The notes under the pieces: model-generated
Databases searched by the model: none
Told to the model about the DNA's origin: nothing
The model's input: the letters and a program-made list of their open reading frames with translations, nothing else
Shown here: one piece after another, positions 35,608 to 46,788 of the stretch
Position numbering within the stretch: the stretch's first letter is position 1
Layout of the letters: each line of letters opens with the position of its first letter
Made by a program: the position numbers and the translations under genes
Source of the DNA: Pseudovirgaria hyperparasitica
Taxonomy: Eukaryota > Ascomycota > Dothideomycetes > Acrospermales > Acrospermaceae
NCBI RefSeq assembly: GCF_010093815.1
Contig: NW_022985576.1
Location: forward strand, 151,255 to 198,042
DNA length: 46,788 nucleotides
Direction: 5' to 3'

Positions 35608-38600
35608 TCAAGACCATTTATGTGCCACACAGTGCCAGTACTGACCTGGGTGGAACAAGCAGGTGCAGAAACTTCGGACGGCAATGTCGGAGTACGAAAA
35701 CGACAGGTGGAGAATAATCGCGACCAAGGTTGGGAACGGTTTCTCTCTAGCCTCATGGATGGCACCTATGGCGCTCTCAACGATATCAGAGAAGACCTTC
35801 TCGGCCCTGGCTTGTTCCAATTCCGCCCAAGGATATTCATGGCCGTTGTATAGTGCCTCGAGAATTGCTGCACGAAGGCCTATATGACGCGCATGGATTG
35901 CATGCCGAGCTTGCAGTAAGTCTGGCGAGTTGTGACGCAAGAAATGATATAACGACCTGGTGAAGTCCTGGATTCCAGGTTCGGTGACGGAGTCCCACTT
36001 CCGTTTTGCCGTCTTTGGCAGATCGTAGCGCACTTCGGAGATCTTAAGCTCAAACATAAGAAAGGCGAGGAGGTATCCGTTGACAAGTGCGGTGCGGAAC
36101 GTATGCATTAGAACGTGCGACAGCGGTGGATTGTGTGCGTACAATCTTGTCGAGATAATGTAGTCGATCACGGCATCGCCGAGGAACTCGAGTCTTTGGT
36201 AGGAGCTTATTCGCTCATGGTGCGGTGGTGAGTACGATGGGTGAGTCAAGGCTTCAGTAAGAAGAGATACTCGATCAAAGGTGTGGCCTAACAGTTCTTC
36301 GACCGGTTTGAAACGCGAGGGCGGAATACCAGTTGTTTCTGGGGTCGCTGAGAAGAGAATCTTGTTGGCATCATGTATCGAAAGCTATGGTTCCCGGGGA
36401 AGTAAAATCTGCATGCATGTCAATGCATCAGATATCCGACCTCTAGACAAATATGATGCGCCTATCAAGGACTCAACAACATCGGCCAAGGTTTTAGTAG
36501 AAAAATTGTCTTTCTGCTTGGCTTCTTGTTTTTCATATTGTCGAGCGTGCACATCAGATAAGTATTGCGGTCGCCACTTGACACCGGTAAATCCTGTTCG
36601 GATGATGTATTGATCGAGACCAGCATCCAGAGATGCTTTGGCAAGGTATCCATTTGAGACGGTGCGTCCTTTCTCGGCTGTGAGATAGCTCTCTGGCCAG
36701 GTAAGATTTCTTGCCATTAGGCGGATCGAAGAGGCGAACTTGAGTAAGGCATCACCGAGATATTCCATGCGCTGATAGTTTACATGCTCTCTAGCCGACG
36801 TGGCACACAAAGCTGTCAAAACGAGATGCACATCAGTGAAACCAACATGAGCAAATATGCCAGCGGAAAGATTTTGGGCCACCATGTAAACTTCTAGACG
36901 ATGCAAGACGCAAGGCGCAAAGGTCACAGCAGTGACAAGATCTGCTGGCAACATTTCGATGACACTGTCCGCCAGTTCAAGTTCCAATACAGCTGTATAC
37001 GCTGAATTTTGCTTTTCCCGGGCATCCACTTGGTGGAGGAAGTCTTTTCTCTTTGGAAACTTATTCACCTTCAAAACATATTCCTTGGATCCTTGTGATT
37101 GTTCATCTCCTCTTTTATATATTTTTTGGAGTACAAATCGTTCACTGGCTCCATGACGCCGCACCAATCCAAGACGACTTGAATGGCCATCCATGATTGG
37201 ATGCTTCTCGAGGATCGTTGCTGGTAGAGCCCCAGATGTGGTCGCTACAAAGTCGTCGACTGCAGAAGTACTAAGCTCTACGTTGGGTAATAGAAGCACG
37301 ACAAAGTCGAACTTGTTGGAAACTAAGCGGTGTGAACCCAGACTTGACGACAAGAGATGATAGGCGACTTTTTGAAGCGACTCGACCAGATCGTCTTCTA
37401 TATGCATGGGTTGGTCCCTCTGGAGCTCATAGGAGACCTCGTATACCAGCGACTTGTTCCAATATAGATTGTATGGTGGAATTGTAGGTAAAGGCATGGT
37501 CGTCATCACGTCAAACTCACAATTGTGGTTAGCACTAGAGAACCGGATGCGATACGTGTAGCGCTGGTCTCCTATAGCCGTCGCGTGAAGGGTCCAAGGA
37601 TCCATCTTTGGATTGACTGGTACCATGGCTGGGCGGTCACCTATCATATCGCATTTAGGTGCTTCATTAACCTCACCATGCAAAGGCAACAAATTGCTGC
37701 CAATCAATCCGGCTTCATGCAAGGCCTTGTAGGCTTGAAAAGCAGCATCCTTTCTCGCGTCTTTCTCATTTTTCCACTTCGAAATACCCTTGTGACGTCG
37801 GAGAGAGGCGTCCACAGCCAGTGGAAGGGTAACCTCTGCCGAAAAACAGCCTTCGTTATCTGTATCGAGTTTAAATTCAGGTTGGTGGTCCGTATGTGGA
37901 CTTGTCCTCAGGGTGGCGCAAAAATGAAAAAGATGAGGCAATACGCCATCGGAAGTAAGTAAGGCTCTATAGACAGCTAGTAAGCAAAGCATTGCGAATG
38001 AGAACAGACCAGGGTCTGTACTACTTACTGCGTCGAGGCAACATACAAGCTGTAGTCATCAGCCTCGTCGATTAACTCTGTACTGTTCATAGGCTTGATC
38101 TGACGCGACTCATCGGCATACTCGTCTTTCAGGATCTGCTCTAGTGTGGACCATTTTGTCACCGAAGACGACTCTGATGCATTTTGAGGTATCATGATCA
38201 CGAAACTCGAGGCCAATTTTCTGGCCCTGCCTCTGCGCTGCACATACATCTTCAGGTTTGTTGGCGCATCGAAACATATCACGACGTTACAATTTGGGAC
38301 ATCAATGCCTTCCTCAAGGACACTGGTGGTAACTATGAGGTTTTTACGACCCTCTCGAAAGTCCTTCAAGGTTTGGTCTTGACCTTTGATATCAACCAGT
38401 TCTGCAACGTCCTCGGATCGACTCGGAGATGAAGAAGTACCCACGAAAGCCCCAACCTGGAAAGACTGTTTTAGGTCGAGATCATTTCCGATCACATCTT
38501 CAAGAGCATTCACCACAGCTCGTCTTTCGGCGAAGATAAGACCCCTGAAGTCCTTGTGGTATGCTTTCTTGAGATAGCTTATCAGGGCAGTAGCCTTAGC

Positions 38601-39842
38601 AGATGTACCCTCAGCAGGAGACCCAGAAGATACTAGTGCTACAATTTTGCGAAGCAATGCCATCAGATGAGTCTTTTCTCGCCCGGACCAGCCGAGCATA
38701 TGTGACTCCTCGTTCATTTCAACCGCGTCTTTGAGCCGGTCTACACACCGCACGATGTAACGTTCAGCTGCAATTGCGCCAAGCTGCTCACAAACGCTAT
38801 AAGCCCTAGACTGAATGGACTTCAGCTGTTCCAGGCAATATGGATTCCTTCGCGAATGCCTTACTAAGTTTGCATTCGGCGGTCGGATCGTAGCGCATCC
38901 TTTCATACAAGTCCTGGATATACGGATCACTCGCGAGATCATAACCTTGGTATGCTTCCTGTAGTGCTGTCATAATGGCATTACTTCTAATATTTCGCAT
39001 TGAGAGGTCGACCTGAAAGAATACTGGTTCCAAATTAGGTCGATGCACGTGCTGCAAGAATTCAGTCTGATGGATCTTAGGAATGGTGACGTGAGAATCC
39101 AAGTTCTGCTCGATTGTTCTGAGAATGTCAGAGACCGGCAGATATTATATCTAGTGTACGTACTGCAAAGCTTTTGGATCGCTGTTGATCACTGGGCTTG
39201 CGGTGAGACCGAGAATTGGCGGTACTAATGATGGGTTCTTTCGTCGCATTGTGTGATAGAAATCATTCATAATCCTGTCCATTGGATGGTTCTTAGTACA
39301 ATGATGGGCTGGGTGGCGTTAGAGATACAGCATTACTATATTGATCAGACATACCCTCGTCAAAAATGAGCAAAGCCAGTCTGGTCATTGGAACAAAACC
39401 ATGGGTCAGAGCTTGAGCGAGTATATCCAACGTCGAAACGACTACACTCATATTGTAAAGCACTGCATCCCACGTTCGCTGGTCGGTCCACGTGTCGACA
39501 TTCTCGATGCTTGTGAGTTTTCAAATCTGGTAAGCCGGTAGTAGTGTCTGGAATACTTGATACTGTTGATTGCACAGAGCCACAGTCGGAGCTATAAACC
39601 AGACAACCTGAATGTCAATTAACCTTGAATCAAACACGTGACCAGCTCCAGGCAGTGACAGACATACTTTATACGGGTCGCAAGTCTCTAACTCTGTTCG
39701 AGCTCTACTAATGGCTATGTGGGTCTTGCCGCTACCAGTATCCATCTATAAACGAACATTAGCCACAGAAAGGCATAGAATGGGAAAGCAGTCTCAGACT
39801 TGCCGCCACGATTATGTTTTTCTCAAGGCTCTTCTCCAGCAT
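35608..39842 (-). pseudogene. Dicer-like ribonuclease (DCL2 type), disrupted
   Basis: Dicers cut double-stranded RNA into small RNAs for silencing and antiviral defence. Exons: 39842-39804, 39745-39668, 39607-39355, 39308-39164, 39118-38029, 37966-35608; introns of 45-62 bases, the first GC-AG. Domain order is complete: helicase motif [26 protein letters not shown] box (split by intron 3), GLTASP, VTTSVLEEGIDVPN, motif VI YVQRRGRAR, dicer dimerisation region, RNase IIIa (YQRMEYLGDALLKF ... TLADVVESLIGA), RNase IIIb (YQRLEFLGDAVIDY ... VFSDIVESAIGA). Three lesions break it: TGA at 39523-39521, a one-base frameshift between about 38,870 and 38,838, and TAG at 36387-36385, where relatives tend to have Trp. 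The N-terminus begins just before motif I, and no dsRNA-binding domain follows RNase IIIb. About 1,320 codons. Confidence 0.88.
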
Positions 39843-39849
39843 TTCAGTT

Positions 39850-42800
39850 TGTTAGGACCAAAACCGAAACATTTCGTTCTCCCGAGCGATATCGATCGGT
39901 CTGAAACTTGCACAAACGAAGCGGCTCCCACGAATCTACGTATTCTTATGGTTGAGATCATACAAGTCTTATGGTACGGTTCGTCAGGTTTATAGGGTTA
40001 TTTAAAGCAGGAAGAAATCGTCGAGGAAAGGGTGATGAGCAACAGGAGTCCTAGACAGCTGGGTGTAAACCGACAGACGCATTTCGCCATGAAGGCTCAT
40101 CAGGGACTAAGATTTGTTGTTCTTTTGTAGATGAAAGCGTCGGTCAGTTGTACCACAGACCTCCGATTGGAATGTGCAGCCATTCCAAATCATACTACAG
40201 TCACCTAGTCACGTTCTCCCCGAGAATCGCTGTATATGCACGCATGGTTTTAAAGGAGTCCTGCTAGTGGTCTTGGTCTTGAGTTTAGGGGATCTTTTGT
40301 GCCATGTATCTTGCACTCCTCAGTCGTTGGATACTCAGAACAATTGACGCACTATTGGCCTACTACACATGCACGCACAGATGTGCCCGGCGCTACAGAT
40401 CGGACCGTTCTGGTTACCAGGGAACATCATGACACCGCCACACTATCCCTAAGACAAGCGACTGAAGACGGGGGGCTGTAATTCAGGCTAGAGCCTGGTT
40501 CTGTGTGGTCGGGAATACTGGTACCGAAGACGCCAGTGGCAGGGGAAGGGTGTAACGTGGCCCTTCCGGAGACTGATGGCGAGCCTTCAGCAAGGGCGGA
40601 ATGTGCGGCCTGTCCGCTCGCATATACGGCAGCCTACCTATCAGCCGTCACGATATGGTATCCACTCCTTCCTCTGGTGAGACTCGATTTTAGTGGTGCC
40701 GGTGAAGCATAGCCAAGCCAACTGACAAGGTGTAACGAGTGGGTCTCTTCTCGGACGCTCGCGTTGGAATATGCGGCGCTCGAAACCCCCTTGCTCTCAG
40801 GCATGCCTGGTCGACCCTTGCCATTTGAAAACGGACTAAGGTCCAGAGTGTCGTTTCTGCGTCCCCCAAACGGGGAAAGCAGTCTCTGCGGGTAGGCTGG
40901 GGGTGTAGTTCTCTGCTAGAGCATTCCACGGCGGTCGTGAAACGCTTTCCAGCTGGTGAACGGAGTCGACCCCCTCGAGGTTGGCACCAGGCTTGGCCGC
41001 AAAGCCCCCCAGCATCGTAAAACTACTCATTCTCCCTTCGTTGCGAAGCTCCTCACAGCACGTGAAATTGTCCTACATTATTACCGTCATGTCTCCATCT
41101 AATCATGAGAAGCAACCAAAACCACAAATCGACAGTACGGTCTCAGGGGCGTCAGGCCGTCTGATGGCAAAGGGGACTTGGACCTACAAGCAAACTGATG
41201 TCCGTCAGCAAGCAGGTACATGGTGATGTCTGTCCACACATCTACGGTGATGACGTTGTATTGTTTCTCATGCTCAAATACCATCGAATTTAACCATGGC
41301 CCGCATCTCCAAACGAATGCGAGTGTTCAGCTATGCCCGTCAAATTTTCAATTATGGTCATGGTACGTACGCCTTTGGAGAAAGAACCGTAAAGTGCTGC
41401 CCTCACTATTCATGATTAAAAGTACCAAACAGATAAGCAATATTCTTGACGCTTCACAGGTTCGCGACCGTCCTGACATCTACCAGATATTCCATCATAA
41501 AGAGGCTTCATACATTGTTCTGGAGGACATGGCAAGCCACAACGGCCTTGCAAATCCCTCAGCTAAGTACATCTAACTGTTTCTTTCCCAATGCAATCAT
41601 TCACCAGAACGTGTCTGCCGTAATGGGACTCGCCGCTTGCCTTCTCTCTCGGACACATATACTCACTCAGTAACCACAAGCATTGAGGGGAGCCAGTACC
41701 ATCAGTGATTCATCCTCATAACACACCAGAATCTAAATTTATAGAATAGATTCTCTAGCGAGTTCATTTCCGAAAGCCTGCTAAATACATGCAGTAAATC
41801 GATTGCGCGTTCCGTCTGACCTACACGTTATGATGGGGTTGAAAGATAGTTGCAGCACATCAAGCACAATTACAAGAGGGCACAATGATAGATACTGTGG
41901 GTCTTCCTCCACCACCCCTGACAGGGTGACGCAGTATACGGGCGGCTGGTGTGCGACAAAGCGGCACTGGCACTACTGATCGTCGTATGCGGGATCAAAA
42001 GTAAGTCCTCCCGCTTGAGATTGCTTCGATGTATGGGTGCATGGATTGCTGCCAAGAGCAGCTTTATCCTGCCAAATCACACCATGCAGGATATCCCTGC
42101 ACAACGAATTGGAATCAACAGGAGGATCGCTTCGAAATTGAGAATCTCGAGGAGGTTCACATTCTGGAGCAGAAGGTTTAGACCTAATATTGTGACCATA
42201 ATGATCAATACAGCACTTCGCCAACCTCTCATGATGATGGCGGTTGGGGATAAAGTTTGGTTGTCGTGGGACTAGAAGACTGGAGATACACAGCAGTGGG
42301 TAAGGACGGGGGGAGGGGGGACTACGATTGTGGACTCGGATTCTCCAGTCCCTCATGCACTCAAGTTCAAGTTCGATGGCGAAAGAAGGACATGTGCACG
42401 ACGATAGTAGGCAAGTCTCTGCACCGTGAAGGATCAACCTGTCTTGGGGGCAACACGTCCCTGCTGTAGGCCCCTCATCTCCTTCCCAAAGGTTTGAAGT
42501 ACCTGTGACTAATTAATAATGTATTATGAACAAGGGAAGGAGTGTCGTCTAGATGACACGATGCTAGAAATCATCCATGCAATGTAATCAGTGACAAGAG
42601 CATTGGTCTCACCTATGAATCGATTGGGCAGCTTAGGCGAAATCCTACCGGCACAAGCCATGGGTATAGGTAGCTCTTATGCAGAATAGCAGAGCCTTTA
42701 GCAATATGACCCATCGTTACAGTTGGCCCCCTCCATCCTGTCATTTTGGAACTATAGTTTGCTATGCATAAGTGGCTTAAGGATAAACGTACTAAAAGGG

Positions 42801-43083
42801 TCTCTTTGCATAATATTACAGGCTCTAGTGACCTTAAAATTGCCCTAGTTGAATGAACGAAATGAGACGCAAATATTCTAGACATCTAGGAATTTAAGTA
42901 AAGCTCTAGCTCTTCCAAATGAAATATGCGTTAAGATGGAGTTCCATCACCATTTCCAATTTTCCTTTGATCGTCCACCTTCCACGACGTCTTTCCAACT
43001 TGTTTTCAACTCGATAGCAACGCCCTCGAAATTATAAGACAGGTGTATGAGAGGTCCAGCTCAACATGCCAACCACACAATAC
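39850..43083. other. long intergenic region, no confident gene
   Basis: The sequence is GC-balanced and not RIP-mutated. Short ORFs occur on both strands, but none has a recognisable domain over a useful length. A possible eroded fragment at 41,461-41,500 reads VRDRPDIYQIF after a good acceptor site. A G-rich patch lies at 42,306-42,320. I see no tRNA or rRNA here. Confidence 0.5.
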
Positions 43084-43766
43084 TCAATAGAAGGCCCTAA
43101 CATAATCTCCTCCGACCTCTCTCTCATCCACATTCGCCAACTCATAGATCTTCTCAACACGAACCACATCCAAGCCCTTGCCTAAAGGGCTCAGTGCATC
43201 GCTCCTAAGAACACATGAAAACACCATATCCCACCCCTGAACGCCTGACGCATAGAATGCTTCGGCGGCCGCACTCTCTCTGCTCCCGAATCTCAGTACC
43301 TTGAAGACCTTCTCTGTCGGACTCGGCCCTCGTGCGCTAAAGCCCGGGGCCATGCAGGTGACACATGTGTACACGTCGTCGTCCAGTGGTGCAGCAAACA
43401 CGCGACTAGCCCATACTCTTGGAATGCTGGCGTTCAGGAGAGACTGCTTTCCCCGTTTGGGCGACGCAGAAGTCTAGGGGGAGATTGGCCGAATGGTAAT
43501 TACTGTCCGCAGCCGACAGTCTTGATGGTAGTCCCAAGTTGAAACTGTTCAGATCGATACTTCGAACGACGAGTGCAGCGATTGCAAGCCTTGACGGCAG
43601 GGATACCAGCACATCAATGCGAAAGTCTTTAGACTCTACAACAGTTTTGGATAGTACATTGCTGAGATATAGATAGTCAAGTAAGAGTTCCAGCTTCATG
43701 AAATGACTCTTATGGTATAATGCCAGTAGCAGCCCCCTGAGCCCACCTCGCCTCACCATCACCCTT
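43084..43766 (-). pseudogene. hypothetical protein, two abutting frames (possible frameshift)
   Basis: Two minus-strand frames are end to end. The upstream one (to 43,406) reads MKLELLLDYLYLSNVL ... LPLDFCVAQTGK. The downstream one (to 43,084) carries on naturally as NASIPRVWASRVFAAPLDDD, then VYTCVTCMAPG and a Lys/Glu-rich C-terminus ending YVRAFY. The switch falls at a GGGGAAA run near 43,450, where a one-base slip would join them. Neither frame alone has both a good ATG and full length. No family recognised; it may be a decayed gene, an assembly error, or chance. Confidence 0.3.
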
Positions 43767-43803
43767 GCGTAAGGACTTTGAAACTTCAATCACGAGTCAA
43801 CAA

Positions 43804-44378
43804 CTACCACTTATCCGTATCCCACCACCAGGGTTCGGAAAGCACATCCCGCTGTGCTGGGGTCCTCTCTGGCAGGTCTGGTTCACAGTCCCAAAACTTA
43901 AGGACACTATTTTCACTCATCGACCAAACCCTCTCTGATATGTTGCCAACACTGGCGTTATCGACCGGTAGCCCGATATCCACATGGGCCGCGTCACGAT
44001 TATCAAGTCGCTGCTGATCTGGAGGCAATCCTGTGTGATTGGCCTAGTCAGGATGCTCGGTGAGAGACACCTCTTCCTGACCGCCGATCAAGTGCGTTTG
44101 TCCGTAACGTAATGCAGAAGAGTCCGCAGCATCGGAGGTAATTTCGACCACAGCACGTCGTGGCTATAGTCACTGCATATTGAGACCTCGTGAGGCGTGG
44201 CGCGTCGATGATCCATGGGACAGTATGCTTCGTATTTAATGTTTTCGTACTCTTGGCGTCCATTAAGAGCTGCAGTGCGGGGCGGGCTCGGGGGTTGGTC
44301 AGTCTTGTTGACATCGTAAGGCCTCCGGATCCGTTCTCGCACCAGACGTAGGTAGAGTTTCTTAGTGCGCCCTATCAT
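43804..44378 (-). CDS. hypothetical protein, uncertain gene model
   Basis: An ATG at 44378 opens a 96-codon frame (MIGRTKKLYLRLVRERIRRP ... LLHYVTDKRT) ending at 44088. About 60 bases later another frame without its own ATG reads QQRLDNRDAAHVDIG ... WWWDTDKW and stops at 43804. A possible branch point (CTGAC) and acceptor (CACAG) lie between, near 44,045, but I found no donor that joins the frames cleanly. They may be two exons of one gene. No domain recognised. Confidence 0.3.
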
Positions 44379-44399
44379 GCTAATAAGAGAAGAGAAAAA

Positions 44400-45900
44400 G
44401 AGGTTACCTAGGATAAGTCAGAACAAGGAGACTGCCAGTTTGAGCAATACTCGGTAAAGTAACGAGTATGATAGCAGATTTCTATACCTGTGTGGCTATC
44501 TGAGTATAGTTTGTTCAGTGATGGATTCGTTCTATGTTTACTGTGGTATCACGCCGAACAGTTGCTAGCGCCAATTTGACTTCCTACCCAGGGGGGGCTG
44601 TGACGGAACAACTTGACTTGCATACTTAGTGCATCAATCTACAGGCAAGTAGCCCAACATACGGCTAAACCGTGGCCCTGACCGCAAAAAAAACGTAGAG
44701 GCTGCGTGTTTAAGTCCAAAGCATCATCGTCTTGTATTACAAGGATGCTACCTTGTTGTACATAAGATGGTCTACTAAAGAGGCAATCCTATGCGGTTTA
44801 ATAAAACCAAATATAAGCATCAATTAAGACTAAGCTGCATTCTTTACGCATATTAATTTAAGTCGCCAATGAACGGTAAAGAAAGAGTGTTACGGCAGTC
44901 TACGGAGCCAGCGAGGTACCAAAAATAACGTAGCACCTAAGTAATTCTATAAATAAATCAACGCAGCCAAATCAAAAACAGTACAAAAAGGCCAAAACAG
45001 TGATTAGTAATGACCGACCTCTTATAAGCGATGTTTTCGGAGGGAAGATCTAGGTTAACTACGGCATGCCATATCCACTTCCTAATGTGCTTCCACCAGT
45101 CGCAGTGGACTTTATAGTTAGGGTCGGTGCGTCACACTAGGCTCTCGCTTTACTATATGCGGGGTCTCTAGATAATACATTAAGACTAAATAATTACCAT
45201 GCCAGCTTAACAATGCAAAACCGGCAGATTCTAAGCGCAGAAGAAGTATTATGACTCTGTATTTTCCATAACTAAATCTAGAATAACAGTACCGCTAATG
45301 TTTGTAGGATTCAAATTAGTAAATCCACTGTTAATAGGACCATCATATTCACATGGGTGGCTACCATGACTTTATGTCAGTGTGTGGCTAAATCCGAGGA
45401 AGTTAAACCGTATAATCGAGCCGACGGGTACATTAAGAGCTTCTAGAGAGAACTTAAACTACCCACCAGCCCCTATAGCCATAGAGAGAATATTAGGATC
45501 GCTGTGAGTACCATTCCACAGGACAAGGCGTCTTACTAACGGGATAGGAGTTTGCATTCCAAACATCTTTAGGCATGGCAAAATTTGTACGCTTATCCGA
45601 GTTTTTAAGTAAGATATAAGGGCATCCAATGGTTTTAGAATCTCTAATCTCGGATCCAGATCCACACCCTCCTAACATCTTAAAACACCCTCGATCCGGG
45701 AACTATATAGTAAACTTAATATCCGGAAATCGGGATTCCTCAAGAATATATAATGATAAAAGGCGAGCATCCTCTCACGGTCATCGAGGATCTATTGCTT
45801 AAACTATCACATATATGTTCTACTGCTCTCTGAGCATTATCAACAATGGCTACTACCGTCTAAGCTGCTCCAACCTCCCTTCCAGTGCAAAAGTCCAAGT
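44400..45900. other. intergenic region, no gene seen
   Basis: Mildly AT-rich sequence without RIP-type dinucleotide skew. Short frames at 45,459-45,678 have no family resemblance. Nothing else stands out. Confidence 0.6.
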
Positions 45901-45913
45901 CGGCTTTTTGTCA

Positions 45914-45966
45914 GGCACGTGCCTGCCAGTTGATTATACATGTGTGCAGCAGTCGTATATAAGCAG
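45914..45966 (+). promoter_or_regulatory. promoter-like cluster: E-box palindrome and TATA box
   Basis: A perfect 12-base palindrome AGGCACGTGCCT (45,913-45,924) contains a CACGTG E-box, the site type bound by fungal bHLH regulators. Thirty bases further is a TATA box (CGTATATAAGCAG, 45,954-45,966). The spacing fits a plus-strand promoter firing near 45,990. Confidence 0.5.
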
Positions 45967-46080
45967 TGTGCTCCACCCTTGAAGCAGTAGCTTCAAGATT
46001 CGGTCCTTTTGGTGTAGTTGGTTGGTGCGTGGAGCCCGCCTCCTTACACTTTTACTTACCCAACTTCATCCACCAACGCT

Positions 46081-46365
46081 TCACTTGATAAAAACCCTGC
46101 GGAGGAGTCGAGCGAAGATGAGCATGACGAAGAACTGGCCAAATCGGAGGATTTTAATCCTGACTCTCTCAAGAAAGAGGAGCGCGAGGAATGGGAAAAC
46201 GAAATCAAAGAAATGGAGAAAGCCAAGCAGAAAGGTGAAAAACCAAAGAAGGTGAAAGCTGAAAGAGCGGTTGATTGGACCGACGAGTTGCTAGGCCCAA
46301 GACCAACAAAGAAACGAACAGATACAAGCAGGTATTACTGCTGCGAAAAAGAGTTGGACAAGTAA
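46081..46365 (+). CDS. hypothetical acidic/lysine-rich protein fragment
   Basis: The frame open to 46365 encodes a charged, low-complexity segment: NASLDKNPAEESSEDEHDEE, then a Lys/Glu-rich helix (EWENEIKEMEKAKQKGEK), then VDWTDELLGPRPTKKRT. Composition and codon choice look coding, and a promoter-like cluster lies upstream. However, there is no ATG near the start, so a 5' exon must be missing, the first exon is elsewhere, or the gene is broken. No family recognised. The coordinates give only the part that looks coding. Confidence 0.35.
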   Translation, partial: SLDKNPAEESSEDEHDEELAKSEDFNPDSLKKEEREEWENEIKEMEKAKQKGEKPKKVKAERAVDWTDELLGPRPTKKRTDTSRYYCCEKELDK

Positions 46366-46406
46366 AGCGCCTCCAAACAGAAATATTCGTAAGCTACATC
46401 ATGACG

Positions 46407-46434
46407 GTTAGTTAGTTAGTTAGTTAGTTAGTTA
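46407..46434. repeat. (GTTA)7 tetranucleotide repeat
   Basis: Seven exact GTTA units in a row, about 40 bases past the end of the acidic reading frame. It is not a telomeric TTAGGG array. Confidence 0.95.
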
Positions 46435-46471
46435 ATTCCTACACGGTTTCAGCCGCGATTACTCCGCAGCT

Positions 46472-46669
46472 ATGCCCGGCAGAGAGGACCTGTCAAACAG
46501 CCGACGCGTTCCGGATCATTTGATTGATCCGTCCCGCCCCACGTCGCCCTATCGCGAACGACAAGACCAGCTGTCCCAGCATCCTCCCGTTGCTTCTCCA
46601 ACTACTATTTACATTGGCCTGTCACGCCTGTGTAACATAGCAGTTCTACTAATTGTACTGCTGATCTAG
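46472..46669 (+). CDS. short hypothetical ORF
   Basis: An ATG-started frame of 65 codons beginning MPGREDLSNSRRV. Its C-terminus ends in a short hydrophobic segment (CNIAVLLIVLLI). No family recognised; it may be chance. Confidence 0.15.
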   Translation: MPGREDLSNSRRVPDHLIDPSRPTSPYRERQDQLSQHPPVASPTTIYIGLSRLCNIAVLLIVLLI

Positions 46670-46788
46670 GCTCCTTAAGGCTCTCGCCTTGTGTTCCCAA
46701 CCCGTATACCTAGAGTCTCCCCCCAGTGCTCGACTTCGCCTACGCGTCCCTGACCCGGAATTGCCCAAGGGTCTCCGTCCGTTCTATA

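Noticed and set aside
40299-42437. Several ORFs of 60-154 residues
   Set aside because: Composition and frame overlap look random, and no motif was recognised.
46002-46035. tRNA A-box-like string (TGGTGTAGTTGG)
   Set aside because: No B box follows and no cloverleaf can be drawn with it; a chance match is likely.
46407-46434. GTTA repeat considered as telomeric
   Set aside because: The unit is GTTA, not TTAGGG, the array is short, and it lies inside ordinary sequence.

Overview
The window comes from a filamentous ascomycete. Genes are split by short introns of about 45-90 bases with GTAAGT-type donors and CTGAC or CTAAT branch points. Retrotransposons carry the mark of repeat-induced point mutation (RIP), and the gene set is fungal: Trm140-type methyltransferase, secreted gamma-glutamyltranspeptidase, DUF3435 protein, Dicer-like protein. 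The compartmented AT/GC layout and the DUF3435 gene would suit a Dothideomycete, but that rank is a guess.

Bases 1 to about 26,105 are one retrotransposon nest, so poor in CpA/TpG and rich in TpA that nearly every glutamine codon reads as a stop. It holds at least four copies of one Tad1/I-like LINE (1-2,953 reverse; 2,954-5,155 forward; about 12,610-17,860 forward; about 18,430-23,525 reverse), remnants of two gypsy-type families on the minus strand (about 5,156-12,610), and LTR/gag/copia-type remnants at 23,530-26,105. A 31-base palindrome occurs seven times here; six copies bracket LINE coding regions.

At about 26,106 the sequence switches abruptly to unmutated, GC-balanced DNA. A tRNA m3C methyltransferase gene (+) and a gamma-glutamyltranspeptidase gene (-, one intron) lie tail to tail, and AT-rich DNA abuts the 5' end of each. 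After a short AT-rich strip with a 94-base AAT microsatellite comes an apparently intact five-exon DUF3435 tyrosine-recombinase-like gene (30,090-32,358), convergent with a gene for a zinc-finger-like protein (32,484-33,278).

Next, on the minus strand, are a truncated mitochondrial carrier gene of the Rim2 type (33,686-34,303) and a long Dicer-like gene (39,842-35,608). The Dicer gene keeps its domain order and splice sites but carries two nonsense codons and a frameshift, so it looks like a pseudogene. From about 39,850 to the end the DNA is not RIP-mutated but has few convincing genes: weak or broken hypothetical reading frames, a promoter-like cluster (E-box palindrome plus TATA box) near 45,914-45,966, and a (GTTA)7 repeat.

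Taken together: a RIP-silenced transposon block, a gene island of ordinary metabolism, a mobile-element-type recombinase module, and a decayed RNA-silencing gene.
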